The translations under genes and the position numbers were made by a program. A stretch of 64,000 nucleotides of DNA from Coccinella septempunctata (Eukaryota; Arthropoda; Insecta; Coleoptera; Coccinellidae): NCBI RefSeq assembly GCF_907165205.1, contig NC_058195.1, forward strand, positions 12,400,001-12,464,000, written 5' to 3'. Below the pieces are notes generated by a model that was given only the letters and a program-made list of their open reading frames with translations, was not told where the DNA came from and made no database searches. Each line of letters starts with the position of its first letter. Positions within the stretch are counted from its first letter, which is position 1. Positions 1 through 11,132 of this stretch are shown piece by piece.

Positions 1-177
1 GATTTTTCATATTCTTCTTCAGAGATGAATTAAGAAATGGTACACTACATATTTTACCAATTGTTCTAGCTAGTTGAGTAGTTGATAAGCTATATATCTG
101 TTACAACTGTTACATTTTGCACTGATCTGAATAGAAAGCCTGCTGGAAAGAGAAATGTGGGTAATATTTTCATTTAC

Positions 178-1791
178 CGTCTACTGTCACTGAAATGCAG
201 ATGTAATCATCACTGAGGTCATCTTCTGGAATACCATCAATATAACTGTTATCTTTAGTACATTCAACATTTTTTCCTTCAGCATCGGGACATTCCAAGC
301 CATTTCCTGAAACACAAGTCAGAAATTGATTTTTTTAGGACGTTTCGAAATTTTCACATCAACTGAGCGAATTTCATGTTTTAAGTGGACATTAATCAAA
401 CTAGATTTCACTGATTCTCGACAAAATATCATTTTACCCCTTAGAACATAAAATCTCACCCCCAATCCCCTACTATATTTGTCCTTACATCTCAAACTGT
501 AGTTTTTCAGTTATCCAATTGTACAATTGTTTTCGCGTATTATATAATGTGAAAGCCGTTAAAGGAAGGGAAAAACCTGAGTTTAACTGGATAGAATATC
601 TCAAAAACGAAAGGATTGAAACCAAAAGAATTAAATATGACGAATAACTCAGAAAAAGAGACCTTTAAAATGAGGCATCACTTACCCCATCTTCCCCTTA
701 TTCAAAATAAATGGGTTGGGGTTCTATAATTAGGGTTGAAGCGATACGGTTTTGAATTTGATCTTAGTAATTGCCTCCTGGAATAAAAAATCGACTTGTC
801 CGACCGTTTTTATATAATTCGGTTGTGCGGACCTACAGAGCCTTCGTTTCATTTTAAATGGTCCACTCTGTATATCCATATAACATCAGAGTGTCAAAAA
901 TTGTATAGTCATTTGGGGCCACTAAAAACTTCCATTGCTTCATTAGTTATTTTTAAATCTTTGAGTATTATAATTTGATAAACGAAATAAAAATTAATTT
1001 TCCAGGTATTTTGACAGGTAGTGTATATTTCTAAGGCTCTTCTTTCATTCCTTCTTCAATTATTTATAAATCTCAAAATGACAATAATTTCGATGGGCGA
1101 AATTTAGCGAATAATTATTGATGTCCAAAATGCGGAATGCAACTTCTAAGTTATTTATATTTATATTTCCACAATGGTGTAGAAAATTTACCCCTACAAA
1201 AGAAGGGGAATTTTTGAAGGTGTCTCAATTTATCTATTATATTGTGGAAAAGACAATTCTAATCTGAAACTTTTTATTGTACATACTGATATTATCTCAG
1301 GAGAAACAATGACAATGATTTTTAATATTCTGTTTCCCAAGGACTCCAGCATTTCGCACAACTGAAGGCGCTATATCAAAAATTGCATTTTCTTGTTTGT
1401 TACTGAAGTAAAGGAAATATGACAATAGCAAAGTATGAAATACCCCCTTGTGATGATTATGTTAAGATCATTTATAAAGAGCTTGTACTTTTACTACTTT
1501 TAGTATTATTTGATTCGGAAATTTCAATTACTTTCTTTTGAATAATAGTTAACGAAAACGAATGGGTGCTTTTTGATTCAATGAAACGAAATTAAATATT
1601 ACATATGGTTTAGCTTAATGCGCACATAGCTTTATGTGGCACGCCAGTTTTTTTGTATTGCTTCACGAAAGAGTTACTGCTTCAATAATCCATTGATCTG
1701 GAAATCTAAACTTCTTTACTTGGAATTCGTCACTATACATACCCAGGCCTAAACAAAAGATCACTAATATGAGGGTGAAGGAGCACTTCAT
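178..1791 (-). CDS. Putative secreted Ly6-like (three-finger) protein, partial at left edge
   Basis: Two exons are supported on the minus strand. Exon 1 (1743-1791) starts with ATG at 1791 and encodes a hydrophobic leader beginning MKCSFTLILVIFC, then a GTATGT donor in phase 1. Exon 2 (178-306) follows a TTTCAG acceptor, restores the frame (Gly-Asn-Gly-Leu-Glu-Cys) and ends at a GTAAAT donor, so at least one more exon lies beyond position 1. Exon 2 carries three cysteines (LEC, VEC, YIC) separated by an acidic stretch, as in the middle of insect QVR/sleepless-type Ly6 proteins. The usual CYxC opening motif of the family is not seen. An unrecognised exon may lie between 306 and 1743, or this member may be divergent. 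The leader, the phase-1 junctions and the neighbouring Ly6 genes support the call. The family assignment is an inference. Confidence 0.55.
653..875. repeat. Diverged fragment of the outer foldback family
   Basis: This stretch reads like 3550-3800 with many substitutions. Shared blocks include the 'gaggcatcacttacccca' stretch, 'gcgatacggttttgaattt' and the 'gtgcggacctacagagcc' end. The short 'gggtgagtctttg' insert present at 3703-3760 is absent here, so this copy predates or escaped that insertion. It lies in intron 1 of the left-edge Ly6-like gene. Confidence 0.6.
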
Positions 1792-2045
1792 TTCGAAAAC
1801 TGCCCAACTTTCTTCTTTGAAACAAATTGAGCGAGAATAATCACTGTGTCGTTGATTAAACCGAGCGGTATTATATGATACATATTATCTGATAAGCATA
1901 TAGATTTCCAAGAGAAAGATAAAACTATGGAACAATTGTGTAAAATCAATTCGTTCAGGATGAATTCCAATAGGTAGATATCGATCAAAGTGCTGAATCC
2001 CATCAGAGTTATTCTTGGCAAGTGTACCTATAATCTGCGGGTATA

Positions 2046-2170
2046 ATGGTGAGTTTGTGCAGAGTTATTAAGAACTATGCAAGGGACCAATCCAATTGGT
2101 TGCACGTATTTCCATCTGCCTATGAGATTGGTATTATTAGTTCTTAGTTACTCTGCATAAACTCTCCGTT
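2046..2170. repeat. Short MITE, 'GGGACCAATC' family, copy 1
   Basis: The ends form an imperfect inverted repeat: 'tggtgagtttgtgcagag' on the left and the reverse complement of 'ctctgcataaactctcc' on the right. The interior keeps the block 'gggaccaatccaattgg'. Related copies lie at 10316-10463 and 43599-43732. It lies just upstream of the signal-peptide exon of the left-edge Ly6-like gene, so it could affect that promoter, but nothing shows this. Confidence 0.6.
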
Positions 2171-2859
2171 AAGTTAAGGTACGAGTTCACAGTAGAATAT
2201 CTTATTTTAATTTTTAAGTTACGGCCATAGAAGGCACTCATCCTAGTAAATTCAGGTTTTATGTTTTCCGTGTTATATTGAAACCTTTTTTCAATCACAT
2301 AACTTGAAACCATTAAAGAAATTGTTATTAAACAGAAAGCCCGCCCAGAGGACCTACAAAACGTTATTATACAGCAAAGTATTGGTCACAGATTACAGAG
2401 ATCACTGTAATTTGTGGTACTAGTTTCCAGATTTAAATATTGGGAAAATACTTCAATCAGAGTTCAGTGCGGAATTTAGACAAGGATGTAAAAGCTCCTT
2501 ACTTCAATTCAGTCAATTCAGTGCTTTCTAACTTCACTAGCTAGGCATTTTCAAAAATGTATTATTGTCACAATAAAGTAGAATTCGTTGGAGCGGAAAT
2601 TTCATTCCAACTCAGATAAAGTTTGTTTTTCTTGATAAACATACTCATGAGTTAAAGAAAAATCGTATGGATCAGAGATTTCTATGTGACGCTTTGGAAA
2701 AAAGTGGTCGTTTATTTACAAGTTTCCGTTATCGATTATCTAACATCATTCTGGCGAATATTTAAAGGAATCAGACTCTATTCAATGCAAATGCGGACCG
2801 ATTACACAGAATCAGTTCACCTTAGCAGAATTTTCCTCCACTATAATTTATACAGGGTC

Positions 2860-3275
2860 CTGCAATAGTGCGTTAGGCTTCCATAGCTGCTAAACCAGAC
2901 GTTTTAGAAATTTAGTTGAAAAGCATTCCCTTTGTACTTTCAATTCTGCATCTCAGGAAATTATTTTCTGATATACAGGCTGTTCCCAAATAAAATTATT
3001 CAACAAATGAGTGATTTTTTAAATGGAACACCCTTTATGTTTTTGCATATTTTCAATGCTCTTCAATACCTCTACCATGATGCAAAATATTAGGGATATT
3101 TTTCCAACGGTACGGATCTTTTCAAGAAAAACCTGCAAAATTTCGACGAAACAGTAGTTCGGTAAAAGCCCTTCACCGATTTCCAGAAGTGATAGAAACA
3201 TGAATTTGATCAGGATTTCCTTTCACTTAAGAATTTGCTAAGTCATCGTTCCTAAATGATCAACCTCTCTTATAC
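2860..3275. repeat. Single arm of the 'TCCTGCAATAGTGCG' foldback
   Basis: The sequence starts with 'cagggtcctgcaatagtgcg' and runs colinear with 3808-4222, including the block ending 'gatcaacctctcttataca'. It then stops and joins directly to the outer foldback that begins near 3275. Only one arm is present, so this is a solo end or a truncated copy. The 60-codon open frame inside (minus strand 3019-3201) recurs in every copy of the arm and is not treated as a gene. Confidence 0.7.
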
Positions 3276-3803
3276 ACATAGTACTTCATTATAATATAAT
3301 ACAACTTATGAGGAAATTGAGGAATATTTATTTTTAACCTCACTCTCATCGAACAATCCTCCAGATAAAAATATTTCGGGGAATCTTTCATTGAATTCGA
3401 ATCGATAAACAAAATATTACCCCCATAAAGATAATGATATATCTTTTGATTAAATGATATTTTCATATTTAAAATGATCAGTCGGACATTTCGATTTGAA
3501 TCTAAACAAATTTTCATAAAAAAATTAAATACGTATGCTGAACTCAGAGTAGAAAGGCCTTTCAAATGAGGTATCACTAACCCCATCTCAACAAATCAAA
3601 ATACAGGGGTTAGGGTTGTAACACTGGGTTTAAGTGATACGGTTTTGAATTTGATCTTAGAAGACCCAATGAAATAAGAAGTCGACGCGTTCGAGCGTTT
3701 CTATACAGGGTGAGTCTTTGATTCGTACGAATATTTCAACTGTAGATTCTTGGTTCTGCCGACCTAAGGAGCCGCTGTTTAGTTATCAATGACCAACTCT
3801 TGT

Positions 3804-5354
3804 ACACAGGGTCCTGCAATAGTGCGTTAGGTTTCCATAGCTGCCAAACCAGACGTTTTAGAAATTTAGTTGAAAAGCATTCCCTTTGTACTTTCAATTC
3901 TGCATCTCAGGAAATTATTTTCTAATAAACAGGGTGTTGCCAAATAAAATTATTCAACAAATGAATTATTTTTTAAATGGAACACCCGTTATATTTTTGC
4001 ATATTTTTAATGCTCTTCAATACCTCTACCACGATGCAAAATATTAGGGATATTTTTCCAACGGTACGGATCTTATTCAGAAAAAACTGCGAAATTTCGA
4101 CGAAACAGTAGTTCGGTAAAAGCCCTTCACCGATTTCCAGAAGTGATAGAAACATGAATTTGATCAGAATTTCCTTTCACTTAAGAATTTGCTTAGTCAT
4201 CGTTCCTAAATGATCAACCTCTCTTATACAGGGTGTCCGTTATCAATGTCCAAATATGAAGAATTTTAAATTGTTATTTCTCGATTTTTTCAAATGTAAC
4301 ACCCTGTATTTTTTCCATGATAATGTACACAGTTTAAAACCTTTCATTTTTTCAGAAGTAACCAAAGGGCTATTTTCACTCCGGCGTCCAGCAGGCACGA
4401 AAAATGAAATCAGAGCGGAAAATTTCATTTAAATATTGGATATAAGAACAAACGGGCGTTGAAACAGACAAATAAAAATTGTGTTAATCCATTTCATGAA
4501 TAATATTTTTTTTTGGATGCCGATAAAACTCTGTAATCGTTAGAATACACAATAAGTTACCAATAATACCTATGTATGTGTTACTTATTCGGAGAAACAT
4601 TATCATTTTCATGTTGAACTTCAAGAATTATGATTTTGGAAGGGTTTCGAAGTTTTTAAAAATTGGTCATTCAGTTCGGTTTCATTGCGTGACTCATTTA
4701 AAATATCCGTTAGTTATTATGTTCATTATTCCTGAAAGTTTTGGTTGAAATGTCATTTTTCGTGTCTGCTGGACACAGGAGTGAAAATAATCCTAAGGTT
4801 ACTTCTTAAAGAATGTAAGGTTTTAAACTGTGTACATCATCAAGGAAAAAAATACATGGTGTTCGAGAAAAAATCGAAAAAAAACAATTTGAAATTCTTC
4901 ATATTGGGACATTGATAACCGTCACCCTGTATAAGAGAGGTTGATCATTTAGGAACGAAGACTTAGCAAATTCTTAAGTGAAAGGAAATCCTGATCAAAT
5001 TCATGTTTCTATCACTTCTGGAAATCGGTGAAGGGCTTTTACCGAACGACTGTTTCGTCGAAATTTTGCAGTTTTTTCTGAATAAGATCCGTACCGTTGG
5101 AAAAATATTCCTAATATTTTGCATCATGGTAGAGGTATTGAAGAGCATTGAAAATATTCAAAAATATAAGAGGTGTTCCATTTAAAAAATAACTCATTTG
5201 TTGAATAATTTTATTTGGGAACAACCTGTATATTAGAAAATAATTTCCTGAGATGCAGAATTGAAAGTACAAAAGGAATGCATTTCAACTAAATTTCTAA
5301 AACGTCTGGTTTGGCAGCTATGGAAGCCTAACGCACTAATGCAGGACCCTGTAT
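3804..5354. repeat. Middle foldback inserted at the centre of the outer one
   Basis: The left end, 'cagggtcctgcaatagtgcg', is mirrored by 'cgcactaatgcaggaccctg' at the right, and the arms stay complementary for roughly 400 bp. The outer hairpin sequence 'gaccaactct' and its complement 'agagttggtc' lie immediately outside. A second complete copy with the same internal layout is at 14831-16362, so this layer and its inner layer move together. Confidence 0.8.
4224..4932. repeat. Innermost foldback with CAGGGTGTCCGTTATCAA ends
   Basis: The left arm begins 'tacagggtgtccgttatc' and is mirrored near 4910-4932 by 'gataaccgtcaccctgta'. Both arms contain 'gaagaattt' next to 'aattgt' and the 'gtaacaccctgtatttttt' block. 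The matching inner layer of the second copy is at about 15251-15945. This is the third level of nesting in the 3275-6048 hairpin. Confidence 0.75.
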
Positions 5355-6048
5355 ACAGAGTTGGTCATTGATAACTAAACAGCGGCTCCTTAGGTAGGCA
5401 GAACCAAATTAAAGAGGGTGAGCCTTTGACTCGTACAAATATTTTTCCTTCTGACCTCAAGAATCTACTGTTGAAATATTCGTACGAGTCAAAGACTCAC
5501 CCTGTATAGAAACGCACGAACGCGTCGACTTCTTATTTCATGGGGTCAACTTCATCGTCTAAGATAAAATTCAAAACCGTATCACTTAAACCCACTGTTA
5601 CAACCCCAACCCCTATATTTTGATTTGTTGAGATGGGGTAAGTGATACTTCATTTGAAAGGCCTTTCTATTCTGAGTTCAGCATACTTATTTAATTTTTT
5701 TATGAGAATTTGTTTAGATTCAAATCGAAAAGTCCGACTAGTCATTTCAGATATGAAAATATGTGTTGTTATTTAATTTGAGCTTTAACCACTAGACTTG
5801 TTTTGTTGATTTTCCAGTTTCAATGCCAACTGATGTAAAATATTGATCGAAGTATTCAAAAAAATCATTCTCTGTGCATTTAATCAAAAGATATATCATT
5901 ATCTTTATGGGGGTAATATTTTGTTTATCGATTCGAATTCAATGAAAGATTTCCCGAAATGTTTTTATCTGGAGGATGAGGTTGAAAATAAATTTTCCTC
6001 TATTTCCTCATAAGTAGAACTGCATTATATTATAATGAAGTACCATGT

Positions 6049-6359
6049 GCTCATGATCGAATAAATGAATACTACATGATTCGAATCGGCATCTTTATAA
6101 AACAAACTAACAAATTATGATTATTTTGTGGAGTCGTTTTATTTCAAACAAAAGATACATTTCTGATAATCGAATCATACATCTCCTAACAGTTTTGAAA
6201 ATGGTATAAAGATCAAAATTGCGGAGAGATCATTCACTCTGCCAAATTCACTTAAGATAAGCCTATAGTAAAGTAATTTGAATTGAATGAAAAGGAGTTC
6301 CCCGAAAATATTTAATCTGATTTTTCATGAGTTCTGGTTATGATTCGTGTATAATGATA
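6049..6359. other. Spacer with no recognised feature
   Basis: AT-rich sequence between the nested foldback and the Tc1-like element. I see no coding exon, RNA gene or clear repeat here. Confidence 0.5.
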
Positions 6360-7900
6360 CACTGCGCAAAAAAATTAACGCACATTCTGAAAATCTCAAT
6401 TTTAATGAAAGTTAACTCTACATTGACTTTATAACTTATTTTTCATGTTCTCTCGGGAAGGTTTTGAACGAAACAAGATATATTAAATGGAAGAAAAATT
6501 CAGGATTTCATCGAGTCTTATGTGAAAGAAGAGAAATGAACAATTTTCAAAATACTGAAATGCTGATAAGTGATTTGATATTTGATATTTCCACCCCTTG
6601 CGTTAATTACAGCTTGGCAACGACGGTTCATACTCAAAATGGGTGATCTTAAAATGTTCTGATCTAATCCTTCCCAGATTTCTCCGAGTTGGATTCCTAA
6701 GTCATTAAGAGTAGCTGGATGATTTTCTGAACTTCTCAGCCTTCTATTAAGGTTGTCCCAAACCTGCTCAATCGGATTGAGATCTGGACTTCTTGCTGGC
6801 CATTCCATTCGAGAGACTTCAACCTCTTCTAGGTACTCCTGAACGATGCGGGCACGATGGGGTCTGGCATTATCGTCCATAAAAATGAAATTTTCACCAA
6901 TGTATGGTGCAAATGGCACTACATGCTCTTCAAGAATGTTCCTTATATACTTATCAGCATTCATAGCTTCATTATCAACGACCACTAGGTCTGTGCGAGC
7001 AGTCAAAGATATTCCATCCCATACCATAATCGATCCTCCCCCGAAACCAGTAGTATTCAGAAAATTGCAATGAGCATATCTTTCATGTGGACGTCTGTAT
7101 ACAAGGGAACGTCGATCACAATGGTAGAGGCAGATTCTAGACTCATCTGTGAAAAGAACTCTTTCCCAATGGGCCTCTTCCCAATGGATATGCTCTCTCG
7201 CAAAATCCAAACGCGCCCTTCGATGGGCTGGGGTAATATATATATAAGAGCTGGGTTTCTTGCCGCGACACGGGGCCTTAAATCATATTCTCTGAGGCGA
7301 TTTCTTATTGTCTGAGTGCTAATTTGCACCTCATGAGTTTGCTCAAGCTGAATTTGAAGGAGGCGAGCGGTTGCAAACCGTTGTCTCAACGAAGAAACTC
7401 TGAAGTAACGTTCTTGAATGGCAGTTGTTACCCGTGGTCGACCCTGTCCTGGTCTTCGGACATTCATACCTGGCTCCCTGAATCGCAGCAACATTCTGGA
7501 CACACTTGTATGGGAAACTCCAAACCTTTCTGCAATTCTTGTGTATGTCCAACCTTCTTCTCGCAAAACTACCGCTTGGGCACATTCCTCTTGGGTCAAA
7601 TTGCGTGTTTCGCGTTGCATAGCGATCGAGTGTAGAAAATCAAACGAAAGAAAAACTATTGATCACTAGAATTGATCGAGAACAACTGATTTTAGAATGG
7701 AGCCAATACATTCATAATCTGATAATATCATCTTTTTTTATTCCTGCTGGGAAAGAACATCTGTATTAAAGAAAACCGTTGAAAGTGGATAACATAAGCA
7801 TACATAATTCTGATAAAAATAATTATTATCATTGAGAACACCTTCAGTTGTAGAATAAATTTGAGATTTCCACAATGTGCGTTAATTTTTTTGCGCAGTG
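6360..7900 (-). mobile_element. Tc1-like DNA transposon, near full length (1541 bp)
   Basis: The ends are inverted repeats beginning CACTGCGCAAAAAAATT and stay similar for about 40 bp. TA dinucleotides at 6358-6359 and 7901-7902 form the target duplication expected for Tc1/mariner elements. The interior carries one minus-strand transposase reading frame, now broken. A 553-bp deletion derivative with the same ends lies at 33786-34338, so this family has been active in this genome. Confidence 0.93.
6518..7620 (-). pseudogene. Tc1-like transposase, DD34E, frameshifted
   Basis: The enzyme would cut and rejoin element ends in the nucleus. The N-terminal half (7620 down to about 7220) has a helix-turn-helix region (LTQEECAQAVVL, then GWTYTRIAERFGVSHTSV) and the GRPR motif typical of the family. 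The catalytic half (about 7215 down to 6518) shows the three acidic sites: D in LFTDESR, D in FMDDNARPH, and E in SPDLNPIEQVWD. There are 34 residues between the second D and the E, the Tc1 spacing. The halves are in different frames. The shift falls at a short TATATATAT run near 7235-7245, which looks like slippage inside the codons after NPAL. Otherwise the length fits an ordinary Tc1 transposase of about 340 residues. The single lesion suggests recent decay. Confidence 0.9.
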
Positions 7901-7902
7901 TA

Positions 7903-8796
7903 TATGTTCAGCGAGTTATTGGGCTGATATTCAAACAAAAAGGATTGAATATATCTATGGGAAAGAATATCAGAGAATAATGTTTTTCTAATAAAGAAGA
8001 TTCCGTTTGTTTTAAATAATTCCTCTACATTCTTCAGTGTGCTTCAACTGAAATTGAGAGCTTGCTTTGAGGTACAGGTATATCGCTATAGATAACTTTG
8101 ACAGCATAAAAAAGAGAAGTCTTTTGTTTTGATTTTTTTAGTTATCGTATTAGACATTAAGTTTTAGCTTGTAGATGTGGCTGTTCTTCTTTATTCTTCT
8201 GGGAGGAAAATATCAGAGGACATTGTGAAATGAAATTGATTCCTTCTGGGTCAAATTGTAAGATGACATGAGCAACTATCAACTATGAGTCATACTGATT
8301 GCAAAAAACACTTGTGAATTAATTTATCAGCTCGCAAACCAGAATATTGTTCCATTGTGCACCTAAAATATCCTTGTATTTTATTTATATTTACCTTCTA
8401 ATCGAGGTAGTGATAAATACATGATCGGTATAGATGAGATAGCATCGACTTTATCTGAAATAGACGTCCAGACTTAACCATTGATAGAAGCAATCATCAG
8501 ACTCCAATATTTCGCACCACTCATTGGTATTGGTAACTATTCATTGCAAGGGCTTTAAACTTTTATATACATCTCAATTTTTGCACATTTTGCAGTGTGA
8601 GATGCCCCCCAATATCAAATATTTCAGCTTATTTTGTAAACAGTTTCATTTCTTACAATTAATTACCTACACTCACCGGGTGAAATTTTTTTTACTGGGA
8701 TTTTTCCATAAGCTCTTGTATCATAGCTCAAATTATGTGGTACCTCATTATTACGCTTAGGTTGAAAATTGTAATGCTCTTTATCAAAAGAATATA
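7903..8796. other. Intergenic stretch with no recognised gene
   Basis: AT-rich DNA between the Tc1-like element and the next foldback. The short open frames on either strand have no motif, signal peptide or splice context that I recognise. Confidence 0.45.
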
Positions 8797-9443
8797 CAGG
8801 ATGGTCTATATGACGTTTACGGAGAACGGATCTTTCACAAAAAATAGCCAAAAACATGGTAAAAAAATTGGTATATAGAAGAGACATTTCATATTTTGGG
8901 AGCAGAAATTTTAAATATATAGGTCAATGAGATCTTGAGAATAAGTTTCATGTAGAAAAAAACATGACAAAAAGTTGAATTTTTCAAATGAAACACCCTA
9001 CTTTTGTCTGATATTTTCAGAGAAAATCAAAATATTCATCTAAAGGATATAAGAATTCATGTTCCTCTATGAAAACCTCATGGTTTCGGAAATTGAGTCA
9101 AATTTCTATGAATATGAGGGTTTTCAGGTTATGGACTTCTGTTGCATAAAATTAGTTAACCCTCTAATGCCCAAGTTTTTTTTCCTTTTTTATAATTATT
9201 TCCGTATAGTTTCAAATTAGCTTATGTAATCTACATCTTTTTTTCGCAAATAGTTAACTGATTTACATTAACACCTGTTCTCACAAAATGAACCTATACT
9301 GAAGACGGACATGGGCAGAATAATTTTGTATCCACTTATATGCAACCAGTCTCAAGGCGGACTTGGGTATTAGAGGGTTAATTTCGTGAAATTATCACGT
9401 TATCTATAACGGCTAAAAGGCCACCTACCGTGGGACATCCTGT
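8797..9443. repeat. Foldback-like element with ACAGGATG/CATCCTGT ends
   Basis: The left end is 'atacaggatggtctatatga' and the right end is 'cgtgggacatcctgtata', giving short inverted termini next to TA. The interior holds no gene, but a second small element with TTAA flanks is nested in it at 9160-9377. The terminal inverted repeat is short, so the boundaries are approximate. Confidence 0.5.
9160..9377. repeat. piggyBac-like MITE (218 bp) with TTAA duplications
   Basis: TTAA at 9156-9159 and 9378-9381 flanks an element whose ends are CCCTCTAATGCCCAAGT and the inverse ACTTGGGTATTAGAGGG. TTAA target duplication with CCC/GGG termini is the signature of the piggyBac superfamily. A subterminal motif related to 'ggacttggg' occurs twice near the right end. 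There is no transposase inside. Confidence 0.75.
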
Positions 9444-9447
9444 ATAT

Positions 9448-10113
9448 ACAGGGTAAGTCTTTGACTCTTACAAATATTTGAACAGTAGATTCTTGAGGTC
9501 AAAAGAAACACTTTTTTCCTTTATCATTTTTACCGAATCGGCTCGGTTTGAAATATACAGGATGTTGAAAAACCATGAAAAATCGAATGAAATGAATTTC
9601 GGAATATAGTTTTATATTCATCTGATGAATCTTATTCGAACACAAGATATCACTCACGTCTTCCTGTTTTCTCATTATGACCATTACGTGCCATAAGAAT
9701 ACCAAAAATTCAAAGAACCCAACTCTTGAAACTAAGTTGGACGATATCTAATGAATATTTGAACGTTTTGTAAAATAAAAGTATTCTTCATATTTTCTCG
9801 TGTAATGTGCCGTTTTCAAGTAATTTGATGTTCAAAAATCTTTTGAACATCAAATTTTGGAATTTGAAGAATTGCGTATTTTGGCTGAATACAACTCTGT
9901 TTAAAAGTTCCACAGATGTGTATTCTGCTAATTATTCTGAGGATATTTTTGTTTTTCCAGGGGTGGCACATCTCATTATGAAAACTTAAAATGGCTACCT
10001 ATATATATTTTTATAATAAGGGCCGAATAAAAAAATGGTATAGAAAAAAGTATTCCTTTTGACCTCAAGAGTATTCTGTTAAAATATTAGTTCGACTCCA
10101 AGACTCACCCTAT
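9448..10113. repeat. Foldback MITE, 'GAGTCTTTGACTCGTAC' family, copy 1
   Basis: The left end reads 'cagggtaagtctttgactc' and the right end is its inverse, 'actccaagactcaccctata'. The next 40 bp ('cagtagattcttgaggtc') are also mirrored. TA flanks both ends. Further copies lie at 34878-35564, 60134-61013 and 62119-62792. None carries a plausible transposase. Confidence 0.8.
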
Positions 10114-10315
10114 ATACCCATCTCAATATTTAACCTACCTACTCCCTTTGTTCGTGATTTTTTATCACTTATTTGTACGCCACAATGAAGGAGAAAAACT
10201 AGTGGAATAGTTTTAAATATTTTATTACTTCCAACATAAAAATATCGAAAACCTTGAAAAAATACGAAAGCAAGCACGATGTTTGTCAAGCCTATTATAT
10301 ATATTATATATAGGT

Positions 10316-10463
10316 ATAGTCTCTAATTGTTAAAAACAGCGTTACTAAGACCTAAGAAAGGGACCAATCAGATGGCTTACACGGGTTTGCCAACTGCCCA
10401 TTTGACGGTCAATTTCTTAGGTCTTATAATTCTTAAGAGCTTTGCGTGAACCCACACCATATA
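10316..10463. repeat. Short MITE, 'GGGACCAATC' family, copy 2
   Basis: Contains 'gggaccaatcagatgg' and the internal inverted pair 'taagacctaagaaa' and 'tttcttaggtctta'. Its right end, 'gcgtgaacccacaccatata', matches the inverse of the left end of the copy at 2046-2170. The left end is more diverged. Confidence 0.55.
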
Positions 10464-11132
10464 GCCTGATCGGGATGGTCAATTTTGAAGACTTGATAAT
10501 CTAACAAAATCTTACAAATGACAGTGTTTCACTCTCTCTGGTTGGGATTGAGAAACGGAACAAAAAAACTAGGAAAACTCGGCATCTCTCAAATATATAA
10601 ATTTGCATCAGTCATATGATTCTGAACTATCAGTTGACTCAAAAGACGACAAAAGTCATGATTACGAGATAAAAATAATTGTTGGTTGTTGTTGGTTCTC
10701 ATCTACTGAACGATATTCAGCTGAAACTTTCCAACAAGTAGGAATTCAAAAAAATTCTACTAGCTCTTTTTGGCACAAAACAAACGACCGAGATTTCATA
10801 ATGTTTTCGATAAACTTACTTGTGTATGGAAAAACAATGAGAAATTTTCACAAAATTATTTCAGAATTCATATTTTCTCCTACTTATGTGAATATGAATT
10901 GACCAACTCTCACAGTATTGCTTAAGTGATATTTCTTCATTGCAGTAACTCTAAACTACAAAGCTTACGAGTGCCCCAAACTTAGGTATAGGGTAGTCTT
11001 TCATCCACCCTTTTTTTCGGATGTGCAATGCACACAGTCAGCCTGTCTCAGATCAGTTTCATTACAAAACAATCGTCAATCTCAAACTTAAATTACAGCG
11101 CAGTTTTAAACACTACTGTTTCCATTTTCATT

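Larger units (their letters stand above)
3275..6048. repeat. Outer layer of a nested giant foldback (long hairpin)
   Basis: Sequence from about 3275 to 3803 is repeated in inverse orientation from about 5355 to 6048. The paired blocks are the 'cttcattataatataat' end and its complement near 6030, 'cccccataaagataatg' against its complement near 5905, and 'tttcaaatgaggtatcact' against its complement near 5650. The right arm is longer because of about 115 bp of unrelated sequence near 5760-5879. It also holds both ends of a shrunken 'gagtctttgactcg' element near 5416-5508, whereas the left arm holds one end near 3703-3760. No coding sequence is seen. Confidence 0.8.

Noticed and set aside
6846..7669. 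Plus-strand open frames over the Tc1-like element
   Set aside because: They are shadows of the minus-strand transposase, which has the family motifs.
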